DNA from: Exiguobacterium indicum HHS 31
GTDB taxonomy: Bacteria; Bacillota; Bacilli; Exiguobacteriales; Exiguobacteriaceae
DNA: 64,000 nucleotides
Assembly: GCF_001939065.1 (NCBI RefSeq)
Contig: NZ_MPSZ01000009.1
Span: 1 to 64,000 of the forward strand
Reading direction: 5' to 3'
Part shown: one piece after another, positions 45,306 to 54,690 of the stretch
Position numbering within the stretch: the stretch's first letter is position 1
Layout of the letters: every line of letters starts with the position of its first letter
Translations under genes and position numbers: made by a program
The notes under the pieces: model-generated
Told to the model about the DNA's origin: nothing
Seen by the model: the letters and a program-made list of their open reading frames with translations, nothing else
Database searches by the model: none

Positions 45306-46081
45306 AGGGCAAGTACCTCCTCTGCTAACTGTAAGTAAGCATCTGTCGCTGGACTCTTATGGTCAAGGACAGGACGTGCTTCTCGTTGTAAGGATTGAAT
45401 TTTTACGATGTATGGGATTGTCGTTAGTACAGGAATTCCAACTTCTTCCCCTAACTCCTTTAACTCGTCCACAGTCGTCATATCTCCTTTAGAGCGCGCA
45501 TTCACCATTGTTGGAATAAACGCTGAGATATGAATATCTTCCTTGTATCCGTGTCTCATTTCTTCCAATTCTTCTGGAGCTGTGTACACAGCATCCATCG
45601 AAAACTTCTGCATCTGTACCGGCATGACGATCCGGTCCTGCGCAACAAGAGCACAACGTGCGTACGGGTTTAAAGCGGACGTTGATCCCGGGCAATCAAT
45701 TAAACAAATATCAAATAAGTCCTCGAGTCGCGCTAGTTCTTCAATCAACCGGTATTCGTACCCCATCTGACTCGTCAGTCCTGTAGGAGAAGCAGAACGG
45801 CGCGTGGGTACTAAATGAATGATTCCTAATTCATACTCACAAGTGACAATGACTTGTTCGATCGGTGCATATGAGGGATCGTGCTCTTCAATCAAACAAT
45901 CGAGCAATACTTTCCCATCGTAATCATCGGTTAAGCCAAGTCCATTCGTTGTCGAAGCTTGGTCATCCGCATCAATGACGAGAACGCGTAATCCTTGTCG
46001 AGCATACGCATGGGCGAGGTTAATCGTGGTCGTTGATTTACCGACGCCACCCTTTCGGTTATATAAGGCAATTTTCTTCAC
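45302..46081 (-). CDS. parA: ParA-family ATPase (ParA2)
   Basis: A 259-residue ATPase with deviant Walker A KGGVGKST (10-17), RVLVIDADDQAS, the ICLIDCPGS switch/Walker B region and TIPYIVK. It drives plasmid segregation by ATP-dependent DNA binding and release. It has no N-terminal helix-turn-helix, like type Ib ParA. It overlaps both neighbours by 4 nt, so it is translated as part of a four-gene chain. Confidence 0.93.
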   Translation of the reverse strand: MKKIALYNRKGGVGKSTTTINLAHAYARQGLRVLVIDADDQASTTNGLGLTDDYDGKVLLDCLIEEHDPSYAPIEQVIVTCEYELGIIHLVPTRRSASPTGLTSQMGYEYRLIEELARLEDLFDICLIDCPGSTSALNPYARCALVAQDRIVMPVQMQKFSMDAVYTAPEELEEMRHGYKEDIHISAFIPTMVNARSKGDMTTVDELKELGEEVGIPVLTTIPYIVKIQSLQREARPVLDHKSPATDAYLQLAEEVLAL

Positions 46082-46764
46082 TGTTCCTTCTCTCCTTCCA
46101 TGATTTCACTACGATCCTCTATAATGTCCCGCTGAATCGTCTCTTCAATCATCTTTGAAATGTATTCACTAATGCTTAATCCTTTAGCACGAGCTAATAT
46201 ATGAATCTGTTCTGATGTTTCTGTCGGGACTCGTGTAGAAAGGACCGTCGATGTCGCTTCGAGTGGCTGGAACGACTTTACTTTCACTTTCGCTGTAGTT
46301 GATCGCGCAGCACGAATTTCTCGTACTGTCGCACTGTCTAATGACTTCCGACCTTCTTCTACAGGTAACCCATTTAAAATGATGTCTTCTGGATCATCGA
46401 CATACATCAGTTCGAATACTTTGGAAGCCGGTAACGTTTGGAGTTGTTCTTCAAATGGTTCTAGGGTGTCAAACGCTTTAACATATCGGGAGGCAAGTGA
46501 ATTTGACATGTTGACGACTTCTAAAAACGTGCGCCATTCTTGTTGATCGTGCATTTCAGATTTAGCAATCGACAAGCGCTTACCAATCTCGAAAACAGAG
46601 ATCGTTTGAATCTTCGCTAATTCTTTAATCTCGACTGCGAGATTTTCTAAATCACGGGAAACCGGTAACTTCTGAACGACAGAACTCAGATCAGTCAATC
46701 CACTCCGATAAGGATGTTGGTCTTGTGGTCTTACTTTATGAATTTGTTTATTCCGCGCTTTCAT
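46078..46764 (-). CDS. ParB-like DNA-binding partner of ParA1
   Basis: A 228-residue protein. The helical middle (FEIGKRLSIAKSEMHDQQEW, SLASRYVKAFDTLEPFEEQL) is followed by a C-terminal ribbon-helix-helix-like unit (STVLSTRVPTETSEQIHILA, LSISEYISKMIEETIQ). It overlaps the upstream parA by 17 nt and the downstream parA by 4 nt. It may act on the long palindrome at 47639-47688 as operator or centromere. Confidence 0.7.
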   Translation of the reverse strand: MKARNKQIHKVRPQDQHPYRSGLTDLSSVVQKLPVSRDLENLAVEIKELAKIQTISVFEIGKRLSIAKSEMHDQQEWRTFLEVVNMSNSLASRYVKAFDTLEPFEEQLQTLPASKVFELMYVDDPEDIILNGLPVEEGRKSLDSATVREIRAARSTTAKVKVKSFQPLEATSTVLSTRVPTETSEQIHILARAKGLSISEYISKMIEETIQRDIIEDRSEIMEGEKEQ

Positions 46765-47536
46765 GTTTCGGACCTCCTGTCATCAAAAGTGCTAGCTCAC
46801 GAAACGGCTGTGCCAGTTCTATGCCTTCTTTCGACTTGTACTGTAAAACACTCTTTCCGCTATCTGCCGCTTTCTCAATAAAAGCAGCGCGTCGTACAGA
46901 GGGAAGTACGTGTAATTGTTCTGTTGTTGCCAACTGTTCCATCGCTTCTGCGTATTCGCGATCGCCTTTTAAACCAAGATCGATTGCGACTGGCATAATA
47001 CCCGATAGCTCTAGCGAAGCATTATAATACTTCTTCACTTGTCGAATGGTTCGAACCGTACTTCCTAACTGATCAAAGACGAGCTTTTTCGGCATAAATG
47101 GGATAACCACCTCATCTGCACACGATAAGACGACTTTAGATAATTCATTGATTGAAGGAACTGAATCAAGAATGATCCAATCAAACTCATGGGCAAGAGG
47201 AGATAGTAAGTCTTTTAATAGAAAAATCTTATCTTGTTCAGATATTAGATTGATTAAACGTGCATTTCGTTCATTGGAGGGAAGAAGACTAATGTTATGT
47301 TTTTCATCATCAAATAAGATCTCTTCAATCGCTAATCCTTTCGCTTGGACGTCGTACAGCGTCATGTATTGAATCGTGTCCGACTCTTTCAGCATTAACT
47401 TACTTAATGATCCCTGCGGATCTAAGTCAACGAGAAGCGTTCGATACCCGAGCTCCCCAAGGGCATGACCCATATTGAGCGAACAAGTTGTTTTCCCGGA
47501 TCCTCCTTTTGATATGTAAAACGTCATAATATTCAT
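46748..47536 (-). CDS. parA: ParA-family ATPase (ParA1)
   Basis: A 262-residue ATPase: Walker A SKGGSGKTT near 9-17, TLLVDLDPQGS, and DWIILDSVPSINELS. ATG at 47536 is chosen because AAGGGGAG lies close upstream; earlier ATGs lack a site. First gene of the operon parA1-DNA-binding1-parA2-DNA-binding2. Two different ParA proteins in a single operon is not usual. Confidence 0.92.
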   Translation of the reverse strand: MNIMTFYISKGGSGKTTCSLNMGHALGELGYRTLLVDLDPQGSLSKLMLKESDTIQYMTLYDVQAKGLAIEEILFDDEKHNISLLPSNERNARLINLISEQDKIFLLKDLLSPLAHEFDWIILDSVPSINELSKVVLSCADEVVIPFMPKKLVFDQLGSTVRTIRQVKKYYNASLELSGIMPVAIDLGLKGDREYAEAMEQLATTEQLHVLPSVRRAAFIEKAADSGKSVLQYKSKEGIELAQPFRELALLMTGGPKHESAE

Positions 47537-47638
47537 TATCTCTCCCCTTTCTTCATTCATCATGGCACATGAAAATTATAATTTCAATAATTATCAGTAT
47601 TCAAAAGATAATATGAACGTATTTTTATGTATACATTA

Positions 47639-47688
47639 TTAAATAGCCTGTAAACATTTCGACATCGAAATGTTTACAGGCTATTTAA
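47639..47688. repeat. 50-bp near-perfect palindrome upstream of the par operon
   Basis: Two 24-bp arms (left TTAAATAGCCTGTAAACATT then TCGA) flank a 2-nt centre. It lies about 100 nt upstream of the parA1 start and contains the TTTCGA-CA-TCGAAATGT core found at other sites. Candidate operator or centromere of the par system. Confidence 0.75.
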
Positions 47689-48183
47689 GCTTTCCTACTT
47701 AGATGTTTTGTCTACGCTTTTAAAATGCTTCTCCATATTTTAATTTTATTCTTCATCATAATACGTCGTGATCTACCAGATTATTATGATTCAACACATT
47801 GGAAGAGATTAAAAAGATTAATAAAGAATTAATAAGAATTAGAAAAAGACTTTATCTCCTCAAGCCTGTAACACCAACAAAAACAAAACATTTTACAATT
47901 CGAGAAACGAACAGCACAATTTGTAGAAATTCAAAGAGTGTTGTTTTTTATGAATTCATTAAATGATTTTGTTCAGAAACTATTGAATAAGCAACTCAAA
48001 AAACTGTTTTTTTGACAATAGAATTTGTTTTTTTTCCTAAATAGTATGGCATATTCATATTGAGTTTGGAGGGATCAATAAAATGAGTAGTTTTACAATG
48101 AAATTGATCAGGATAACTTAAAACAACGCGGAATTGTTGTCTTTTCACGACTATTTTCAAAAAAAAGCATGACAAATAGACCA
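47689..48183. other. AT-rich intergenic region
   Basis: About 500 nt without a supported gene. It probably carries upstream elements of the par operon and the 3' end of the winged-helix gene. I see no repeats beyond short A/T tracts. Confidence 0.35.
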
Positions 48184-49260
48184 TCATGCAATGGCCATTT
48201 TTTCCGATACGACTCGGAGTTGTTCATTTAGATAGAGAATTGGTGAGTCAAAGAAGAGGCGATAGAGTTCTGCATCTTCGAGACGTTCCCCGTATTGATA
48301 GAAATCGTTTCGAATCGAACGAATGACTGCATCACAGGCAGCAAATCCGTACGTATCACTCAACGACTGCAGCGATGTTTGCGGAACTTCTAATGCATCA
48401 AAATCTACGTAGTCACGGGCGACTTCTCGAAGATCGAACCAACTGATCAACGTACGCGCCCGTTCCGCTTCCCGGATACGCTTACTGTTAATTTGGTCTT
48501 CGAGTTTCACGTGAAACATTAAAGGACGTGTTACGGTATGTATGCGCTTCTTAAGCGAGACATTCTCTTTAACAGCAGATAAGAAATCTTTCGTGTTCTC
48601 AACTAAATGCACATTGAAAAACTGCGATAGTTGATCGAGCATGCCTTTTACAGCCAAACGGTGTCCACAGTAACGTGGTAGGAATCCACGTACTTCATCA
48701 TAGGTTAAAGTCGCTTTCTCCTGCGATTGAACATTTACGTCTCGCTCTACTTGCACAAGAGCACGTAACGCGACACGAAGGATATTCACATGCTCAATAT
48801 CCATCAGTTGGCGCACCATCCCACACCAAAGAGACGTATAACCGGTCTTCGATGTATACGTACCATCTTCTTCAAAAAGATCACGGTAGTTCTCGAGATA
48901 ATCTACGAGTTCAATGGTAACGACTCCGGAGAAATGAATCGAATAACGAATTAGTCCAGCTGATTCAAAAAGGCGTAGGTTATTGTGTAACGATCGAACT
49001 GACGTACGCGCATAGTGAGCCAATGCTTCACTTTCCATCAACGAGAGAACGCCTTGATCATCGCAATGTGATAAAAGCGTCAACAAATGCCGAATACGAG
49101 ATTTTGTCCACTTCAATGCCAGGAAAGGTCCTGGAATGTTATAGTGATGCTGTTCATATAAAAAACTGTCTTGACGTTTTGTCCAACGTGTCAAGCCGCT
49201 CATCGCGATCAGTAATTTATTAGCGACCAATACATGACGATTTTCATGTTTAAATGACAT
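48184..49260 (-). CDS. Winged-helix plasmid protein, replication-associated
   Basis: A 358-residue protein. Residues 55-115 (RIRHLLTLLSHCDDQGVLSL, TSVRSLHNNLRLFESAGLIR) form a winged-helix unit. The rest is helical with basic patches. It starts 65 nt from the iteron array and points away from it, with GGGGAGGTG before ATG. The location suggests a replication or copy-control protein. I do not recognise a named Rep family. A parS site lies inside the gene. Confidence 0.6.
   Translation of the reverse strand: MSFKHENRHVLVANKLLIAMSGLTRWTKRQDSFLYEQHHYNIPGPFLALKWTKSRIRHLLTLLSHCDDQGVLSLMESEALAHYARTSVRSLHNNLRLFESAGLIRYSIHFSGVVTIELVDYLENYRDLFEEDGTYTSKTGYTSLWCGMVRQLMDIEHVNILRVALRALVQVERDVNVQSQEKATLTYDEVRGFLPRYCGHRLAVKGMLDQLSQFFNVHLVENTKDFLSAVKENVSLKKRIHTVTRPLMFHVKLEDQINSKRIREAERARTLISWFDLREVARDYVDFDALEVPQTSLQSLSDTYGFAACDAVIRSIRNDFYQYGERLEDAELYRLFFDSPILYLNEQLRVVSEKMAIA
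48504..48517. other. parS: Chromosome-type parS site (inside gene)
   Basis: GTTTCACGTGAAAC is the core of the Bacillus Spo0J/ParB binding site. It encodes part of MFHVKLE in the minus-strand gene. A second perfect core lies at 52530-52543. Confidence 0.8.
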
Positions 49261-49328
49261 ACCTACACCTCCCCTACTCTGAACTATTAGTACTAGTATC
49301 CTGTTCAGAAAAGGAACTGTCAAAAAGT

Positions 49329-49838
49329 GATTTCGGTACGGTCAAAAACGACCAATGTTCTAAAAACGTTGATATGAAGCCGTTTTCAGGTATAAAAAAG
49401 ATGTCATTTCAGTACGGTCAAAAACGACCAGAATCTCTAAAATCCTTATATGATGCGCTTTCTAGAGGTTTTTCTTGATTAAATTCATACATATAGCGAT
49501 GCAATATGTCATTCTGGTACGGTACATAACGACCAAATGATTAAAAGTGTCATTTCAGTACGGGATAGAGCGACTAAAATGTCTAAAAGTGTCGTTTGAG
49601 TACGGTACATGACGACCAAATGGATAAGTTAGTCGCTTTAAAATAATTTTTAAAAAGTGTTCTAAACTGCAAAAAGGTCATTCTGGTACGGTAATCAACG
49701 ACCAAAACTATAGAACTGTTGTTTTGGTACGGTGATCGACGACCTAAATCGATGAAGTGTTGTTTCAGTACGGTCAAATCCGACAAAAATGCTAAAAATA
49801 TAAGAAAAAGTGCTGTTTCAGTACGGTAAATAACGTCT
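49329..49838. repeat. Iteron array, probable origin of replication
   Basis: Nine imperfect direct repeats begin at about 49329, 49402, 49507, 49548, 49590, 49677, 49718, 49758 and 49811. The consensus is about TGTCATTTCAGTACGGTNAA followed by NNACGACCA. The half-sites GTCGTT/AACGAC also make each repeat partly palindromic. The array lies between the winged-helix gene and the large Rep-like gene. Iterons of this spacing normally bind the replication initiator. Confidence 0.88.
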
Positions 49839-50289
49839 AAATTTAAAAAATGGTCGTTTTCCGACACGATTCGACATGTACAATCAATAGATGTACTGGG
49901 GAATAAGACATCCAATTATACGTGAGTTCTTACAACAAGGAGAAAAACAGAAAATTAAACAGAACATATGTTCCTAATTTGTTGCTTATTGCTTCATATA
50001 CGACCATTTATATTGGTACTACTTTACAGATCTTTTAAAATGATCGTTTATATAAATATATGAGTGTGATTATCAAAGTGTACATGAGCATGGCTGAGTG
50101 CTTAATGCTGCTTATCTTTGATTATTGTATTGCTGTTAAAGCGATCATAAAGCGACCATATTTTTCAATGGCAACATGACACGATAGCTAATCTCGATTT
50201 AATAGGACAAAGACAATGTAGATTAAGGATATGAGGAAAAACGCTTATTTACCATCATATAGTTTTAAGGAAAATCATAACTAGCATTC
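49839..50289. other. Intergenic AT-rich region beside iterons
   Basis: No gene. A run of AT-rich sequence with A/T tracts next to the iterons would suit the DNA unwinding element of an origin. I cannot point to a DnaA box with certainty. Confidence 0.35.
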
Positions 50290-50327
50290 AAAAGAGCGTA
50301 CGAGATTCATGATCTCATACGCTCTTT
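50290..50327 (-). terminator. Terminator downstream of Rep-like gene
   Basis: AAAAGAGCGTACGAGAT and ATCTCATACGCTCTTTT pair with one bulge. It lies about 60 nt after the stop codon. Confidence 0.7.
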
Positions 50328-50385
50328 TATTTGAATCTATGAAGAATGGAAGAAGACTACTTTCTATTGATCTGCTTGATATTAC

Positions 50386-51819
50386 TTATAGGAGAAGGGC
50401 ATTGCGGCGATCATCATGTTCCCAGCGTTCCAAGGGATGGAAGTATAAGAAATAGTAGTCACCGGACCGATGCCAATCTTGAATGATAAAATCAAGTTCT
50501 TTGATACGATCCAAGTTAGTTTCAAGCTCTTTCAAGTTTTCTGCTTTTCGACTCTTATTAAATCGAATCGAGTGTGTAAACTGCCGCCAATGTCGTTTCG
50601 CGGGCATTGCTTCGTTTAACTGATACGAGTTAAGTCGTTCCTTTTGAAGTACAAAGGATAAATGATAAGCGAACGTTCCTTTTAATCGCTCAATTTGTTC
50701 ACCATAGATGCTAATGATCTGTTGTTTTAATAAATCATCATAGACTTCCTCTGAGACAGTGACGGTAATTTGTGTGTCCCGCTTAACAGATGAAGCATTA
50801 CTAATTTTAACCGAGGAGAAGAGACCAAAGATCGAGAGGTCCCCTTCCTCATTTCTAACAGCTACGCGATAATAACCGAGTTTTACAAGACGTTGGGTTG
50901 TGAGAGTATAGCTTTTCCCGCTATCGTTTCCATAAATCTTTTTGACAAGTTTTGAGATTGGGAAGACGATCTTTCGACTCGTTTGAAACGTCACATCGCG
51001 ATATGACAGAATTTCGTTAAAGGCCTCAAAATCACGAGCATCAAGATCGGGGACTTTACCGTCGAGTTCTGCAAGAAACTCGTTACTGACGAGAACCGAT
51101 AAATTCGTCGGTATACCTTGTTTGTATTTAGGAACGACAGCGGAGAAGTCGTGGAGATCAAGAGATAAGTCCGTCAACATACCTTCTCCTTGATTGAACT
51201 TTTCCGTCGTATTTTTCATGCGATCAGCGATTCCAAAGAATGGTACCGTAATTGAGGTAGAAGTGGCAACGTGTGCTTTTGGTTGCGCACGTTTCAATTC
51301 CTTCGCAACCTCGCCAATAACCATTAGAATATCGGTCCGCATTGTTGTCGTTTGCTGATTCTTCGTTTTTTGTCCCCAGTGCGGATACGTATGAATCAGC
51401 AAGTTGTTATTTTCAGCCCATTCTTCAAGTTCCTGTATGTGTTCTTGCATCAATTTCTCAACACTATCAGCGGAGAACTTTCGCTGGAAACCTTCTTTTC
51501 CCGCAATGTCCCAGTACTCTAAATACATCTTATGAAGTCCTCGTAGTTCTTTCATCGGACCTTTATTCTCAACGTAGTTTTTTACGGCTGCCCGTACCCA
51601 GCGCCGTTTTAATTTCTTAAAGGAATAATAGCGAAGCTTGGTATAAACATCTTCTTCATTTTGAAATTCATAATATTCTTCGTAAAGTTGATTGACATAA
51701 GCTTCGACATCAATAATATCGATAGAAATCAGTTGTTCGGTGACATCGTTTTCAAGCAATGTCTTCGCTGCTTGAGATACAACAAGTTGTCTATGTTGGA
51801 CGGATGAGGTAGAGTCCAT
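50386..51819 (-). CDS. rep: Probable plasmid replication initiator
   Basis: A 477-residue protein with no cysteine-rich or enzymatic motif. It reads like two winged-helix halves: TSRKIVFPISKLVKKIYG with TLTTQRLVKLGYYRV, and later KGTFAYHLSFVLQKERLN with PAKRHWRQFTHSIRFNKSRK. It is the largest gene beside the iteron array. Iteron plasmids of Bacillota use winged-helix initiators of this kind, but sequence alone does not place it in a named family. Upstream of its start lies the first of four GTGTGCGCC palindromes. Confidence 0.6.
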   Translation of the reverse strand: MDSTSSVQHRQLVVSQAAKTLLENDVTEQLISIDIIDVEAYVNQLYEEYYEFQNEEDVYTKLRYYSFKKLKRRWVRAAVKNYVENKGPMKELRGLHKMYLEYWDIAGKEGFQRKFSADSVEKLMQEHIQELEEWAENNNLLIHTYPHWGQKTKNQQTTTMRTDILMVIGEVAKELKRAQPKAHVATSTSITVPFFGIADRMKNTTEKFNQGEGMLTDLSLDLHDFSAVVPKYKQGIPTNLSVLVSNEFLAELDGKVPDLDARDFEAFNEILSYRDVTFQTSRKIVFPISKLVKKIYGNDSGKSYTLTTQRLVKLGYYRVAVRNEEGDLSIFGLFSSVKISNASSVKRDTQITVTVSEEVYDDLLKQQIISIYGEQIERLKGTFAYHLSFVLQKERLNSYQLNEAMPAKRHWRQFTHSIRFNKSRKAENLKELETNLDRIKELDFIIQDWHRSGDYYFLYFHPLERWEHDDRRNALLL

Positions 51820-51885
51820 AATGCACGCCCCCTTAATTCGATATAGCTAGCATAGCATGTCTGAAGAGTAGTAGGGAAATTAGAT

Positions 51886-51911
51886 AAAAGTGTGCGCCGG
51901 CGCACACTTTT
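51886..51911. repeat. GTGTGCGCC/GGCGCACAC palindrome, copy 1
   Basis: AAAAGTGTGCGCC and its exact inverse with no loop, flanked by A and T runs. It lies between the rep start and the SDR relic. Confidence 0.9.
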
Positions 51912-51989
51912 TGAAAACAGATATCGATTTAAATCTGTCTTGTGTCGTTTAAAAATTAAAGTGTTTGACCATTATCCATCACGAAGACT

Positions 51990-52410
51990 TTTCATGTTAT
52001 GGATGGTTGTGTCAACTGGAATAGAATAGCCTCTGCGATATCCTCCGGTGTGGAGATTCTCTTTAAGGGAAGGTTACCTGCTAAACCATGCATCCGTTCC
52101 TCAATCCCAGCCCACCAATGCGTGGCGACCGCTTCAGAAGAGATACAATTAACGCGAATGTCAGGTGCGAGTGAGATGGCAAGTAAATCTGTCATTGTAT
52201 GAGTGGCCGATTTCGTAATGCATAAGGAATGAAAGAACCGATACCGTATGCTCTCCAAGATGACGATTGCATCTTCGAATTGTTTTTTCATGTGCGGGAT
52301 GACAGCCTCTAAGAAAGGGAACATACCTTTTACATTAACTGCAATGTAGGGACTCTATATTTTTTCCGTCACCTCATTCACAGGAGTTTGAGAAGTAATG
52401 CTTTCGTTGC
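51990..52410 (-). pseudogene. Decayed short-chain dehydrogenase
   Basis: The C-terminal two-thirds of an SDR remain: YIAVNVKGMFPFLEAVIPHM, ILESIRYRFFHSLCITKSAT (YxxxK replaced by CxxxK), LAPDIRVNCISSEAVATHWW and LKRISTPEDIAEAILFQL. The N-terminal NAD-binding GxxxGxG part is missing and a stop at about 52357 precedes the remaining frame. The catalytic Tyr is lost, so the enzyme is dead. Confidence 0.75.
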
Positions 52411-52529
52411 TCACTAAAAACTAATCCTCCCAAACATAGAGATGGTATAAGAGATTACATCTAAAGCCTCACGTTCTTACGAAACATCAGTCTGATACGT
52501 ATAAATTGGGAAAACATAAAGTAGATAAG

Positions 52530-52543
52530 GTTTCACGTGAAAC
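52530..52543. other. parS: Chromosome-type parS site (intergenic)
   Basis: GTTTCACGTGAAAC, followed by A as in the 16-bp Bacillus consensus. It lies about 4 kb from the first copy, on the other side of the replication region. Confidence 0.85.
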
Positions 52544-52700
52544 AAAACTGTATATACTGCGAAGAAACCTTTTAAAAAAAATGAGTTGATCGATGAGAGA
52601 ATAAATTAGTTGATGAAACATGTATGAAACGAAATTGCGCCTTCGATTTTTATTCTTAGGATATAGTTCGTGTATCTTCAAGGCTTACCATAAATCATAT

Positions 52701-52738
52701 AAGCAAAAAAGTGTGCGCCGGCGCACACTTTTTTGCTT
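52701..52738. repeat. GTGTGCGCC/GGCGCACAC palindrome, copy 2
   Basis: Perfect 19-bp arms (AAGCAAAAAAGTGTGCGCC and inverse). It lies 45 nt after the dinB-like stop codon and could end that transcript. Confidence 0.92.
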
Positions 52739-52782
52739 TAAAACAGAATTTCTAATTGCTTACTAACTATTAATACGTCCCT

Positions 52783-53298
52783 TCATAATGTAACTGTTGT
52801 GTCTTCATACCAAAAAAGAGAATAATCCATCATGAGTGAAGTTTCATTTTGTTCTCTAAGCATGGTAGTGATATTCCCTAAATGGTACGTCCCATGGTTA
52901 GATACGTGTAAGAGAATTTCTTCAAAGGTTGTTTGCCGCGTACCAGACCAAGGGTTGTTTACATCTATCATCACAGTGAGGTCTAAGTTTTTGTTTAAGA
53001 AGGTTTGATATTTTGATCCGACATTTTTGAATGCCATTTTGAATTCTTCAATTGTATATTCATCAGTGAACGGTATTTGACTCATCGCATCTTGTAATGC
53101 TTGTTGAAGATCTACTTTTTCTAGAATTTGAATCCACATGGTATCAACAGCAAGAATATGGCTAAGTGTTTTAGCAATACTGGGATAAGAGCTTTTTATC
53201 TCATTTTTTAAAACTTCTTTCGGTAATTCATTTAGATGATCTAACATCGTGTTCATTGCCCATTCATGATAAGAAATCATTGTTTTTCCCGCATTCAT
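52783..53298 (-). CDS. DinB/YfiT-family four-helix protein
   Basis: A 171-residue protein of the DinB superfamily. Metal-site His residues are visible in the helix pattern: HILAVDTMWIQIL and HVSNHGTYHLGNIT (H...H). The family comprises metal-dependent transferases or stress proteins of mostly unknown substrate. GGAGCGA precedes ATG. It lies downstream of the WYL regulator in the same direction and is a likely target of it. Confidence 0.85.
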   Translation of the reverse strand: MNAGKTMISYHEWAMNTMLDHLNELPKEVLKNEIKSSYPSIAKTLSHILAVDTMWIQILEKVDLQQALQDAMSQIPFTDEYTIEEFKMAFKNVGSKYQTFLNKNLDLTVMIDVNNPWSGTRQTTFEEILLHVSNHGTYHLGNITTMLREQNETSLMMDYSLFWYEDTTVTL

Positions 53299-53377
53299 TT
53301 AAATCGCTCCTTTAATAGTAGTAGTATTTGTTGTCTAACTACGTTGATTATAAAAAAGGATATATGACAACTGATTG

Positions 53378-54283
53378 TCATATATCCTCATATAATCTGA
53401 CTATTTTTTTAGCTTCATTTTTTAAAACATCCTGTAAGTACAGAGGATGAATAACAACGACTCCTGATCTAAAACTTAATAATATGTTGATAAGCCATTC
53501 TGCATTTAAGGGTGTGGGCAACATCAATGTCACGGTAACACTCCCATCTTCTTCTTGAATCATCGATTGATGGTTAAAATAATTCAATATTAAATGGATG
53601 GATTGAGGATGGACACGTAGAATGATACGTTCTCTTGGGGGATCAACTAATGGACTCTCTTTCGGTAAAGAATGAGAATCCATATTAGAGGTAGTCAATC
53701 TCTGAAGATGAAGGATATGCGATACTTTAAATTCTCGATAGTCATTTCTTAAATGACAATAAGCGTATAAGTACCAAGTCCGGAATTTATACTGTAGAGA
53801 AAGCGGATCGACCTCTCGCGTAGTCTGTTCATTTTGAGCACTAATATATTGAAAGCTAATTCGTTTTGATTCTTTAATGCTTTTTTGTAAATCAATTAAA
53901 TCAGAAGGATCAACAGAAAAATGCGTTAAATCAATGTGTAAGTAGTTCTTTTGTTCTTCTTCTGTGAGAATAGATAAGCGATCAAGTGTTTTTTTGAGAT
54001 CTTGATCATTTAATTGATCCGATAAGCTTTTTACTAAAGATAATACCTCAACCATAGAAGAAGTATCTAAAAACGTTTTATCCCATTTGTAGTTCTCCAT
54101 AATACCAAATCCGCCGTTTGTTCCATGGTATGAGGTAATTGGAATACCGGCTGCACTGATCGTTTCGATATCTCGATAAATCGTTCTTTGAGAGACATTT
54201 AATTCCTCGGCTAATTGTGTCGCAGAAATAGTAGAGCGATGTAGTAATTTAAAAATAATAGCTAGTAAACGTTCAAGTTTCAA
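53378..54283 (-). CDS. YafY-type WYL-domain transcription regulator
   Basis: A 301-residue regulator. The N-terminal winged helix reads TISATQLAEELNVSQRTIYR, a WYL domain covers about 130-210 (YKFRTWYLYAYCHLRNDYR) and a WCX-type C-terminus follows. TTG start at 54283 follows AAAGGAG with 6 nt spacing; the GTG/ATG starts upstream have no site. WYL proteins bind small ligands or nucleic acid fragments and control stress or defence genes. It probably regulates itself and the dinB-like gene. Confidence 0.88.
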   Translation of the reverse strand: MKLERLLAIIFKLLHRSTISATQLAEELNVSQRTIYRDIETISAAGIPITSYHGTNGGFGIMENYKWDKTFLDTSSMVEVLSLVKSLSDQLNDQDLKKTLDRLSILTEEEQKNYLHIDLTHFSVDPSDLIDLQKSIKESKRISFQYISAQNEQTTREVDPLSLQYKFRTWYLYAYCHLRNDYREFKVSHILHLQRLTTSNMDSHSLPKESPLVDPPRERIILRVHPQSIHLILNYFNHQSMIQEEDGSVTVTLMLPTPLNAEWLINILLSFRSGVVVIHPLYLQDVLKNEAKKIVRLYEDI

Positions 54284-54395
54284 TGTATTCTCCTTTACGC
54301 TAAGCACAATAACGGTTTTATTATGTATTTCTTCTTTTAAGTATATAAGATTTATTTACAAAAAAAAAACACTTTAATAACGTTAAAAAATACAA

Positions 54396-54429
54396 AATAA
54401 AAAGTATGCGCCGGCGCATACTTTTTATT
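54396..54429. repeat. GTATGCGCC/GGCGCATAC palindrome, copy 3
   Basis: Perfect 17-bp arms (AATAAAAAGTATGCGCC and inverse). Both arms carry the same compensating change relative to the other copies (GTGTGC to GTATGC), so pairing is maintained by selection. Confidence 0.92.
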
Positions 54430-54690
54430 ATTTCACTCACCATAATCTTAATAAAAATAGTTAATATACATTTAACCCGAAATGTTCATTATACCTATTC
54501 CATTTTATAATGCATTGGGTAGTAAAGCTTAAGCATCTAACACTGTAAAATAAAAACGGATATTTATAAAAAAATGTATACTCCATCTTGGAAATCTAAA
54601 AGCAAGGGTTTCGTTTAAGAATCAAAGTATGTTAGAATTCAGGTCAATTCAACTATACATTTTAGTTCAGCTAAAAGGAGAGTGGCGGAG

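Noticed and set aside
47996-48187. 63-codon minus-strand frame after the winged-helix gene
   Set aside because: Lacks a ribosome site and has unusual composition.
49329-49838. Iteron array considered as CRISPR
   Set aside because: Repeats are imperfect, spacers vary from about 12 to 75 nt, and no cas genes are near; the position beside Rep-like genes fits iterons.
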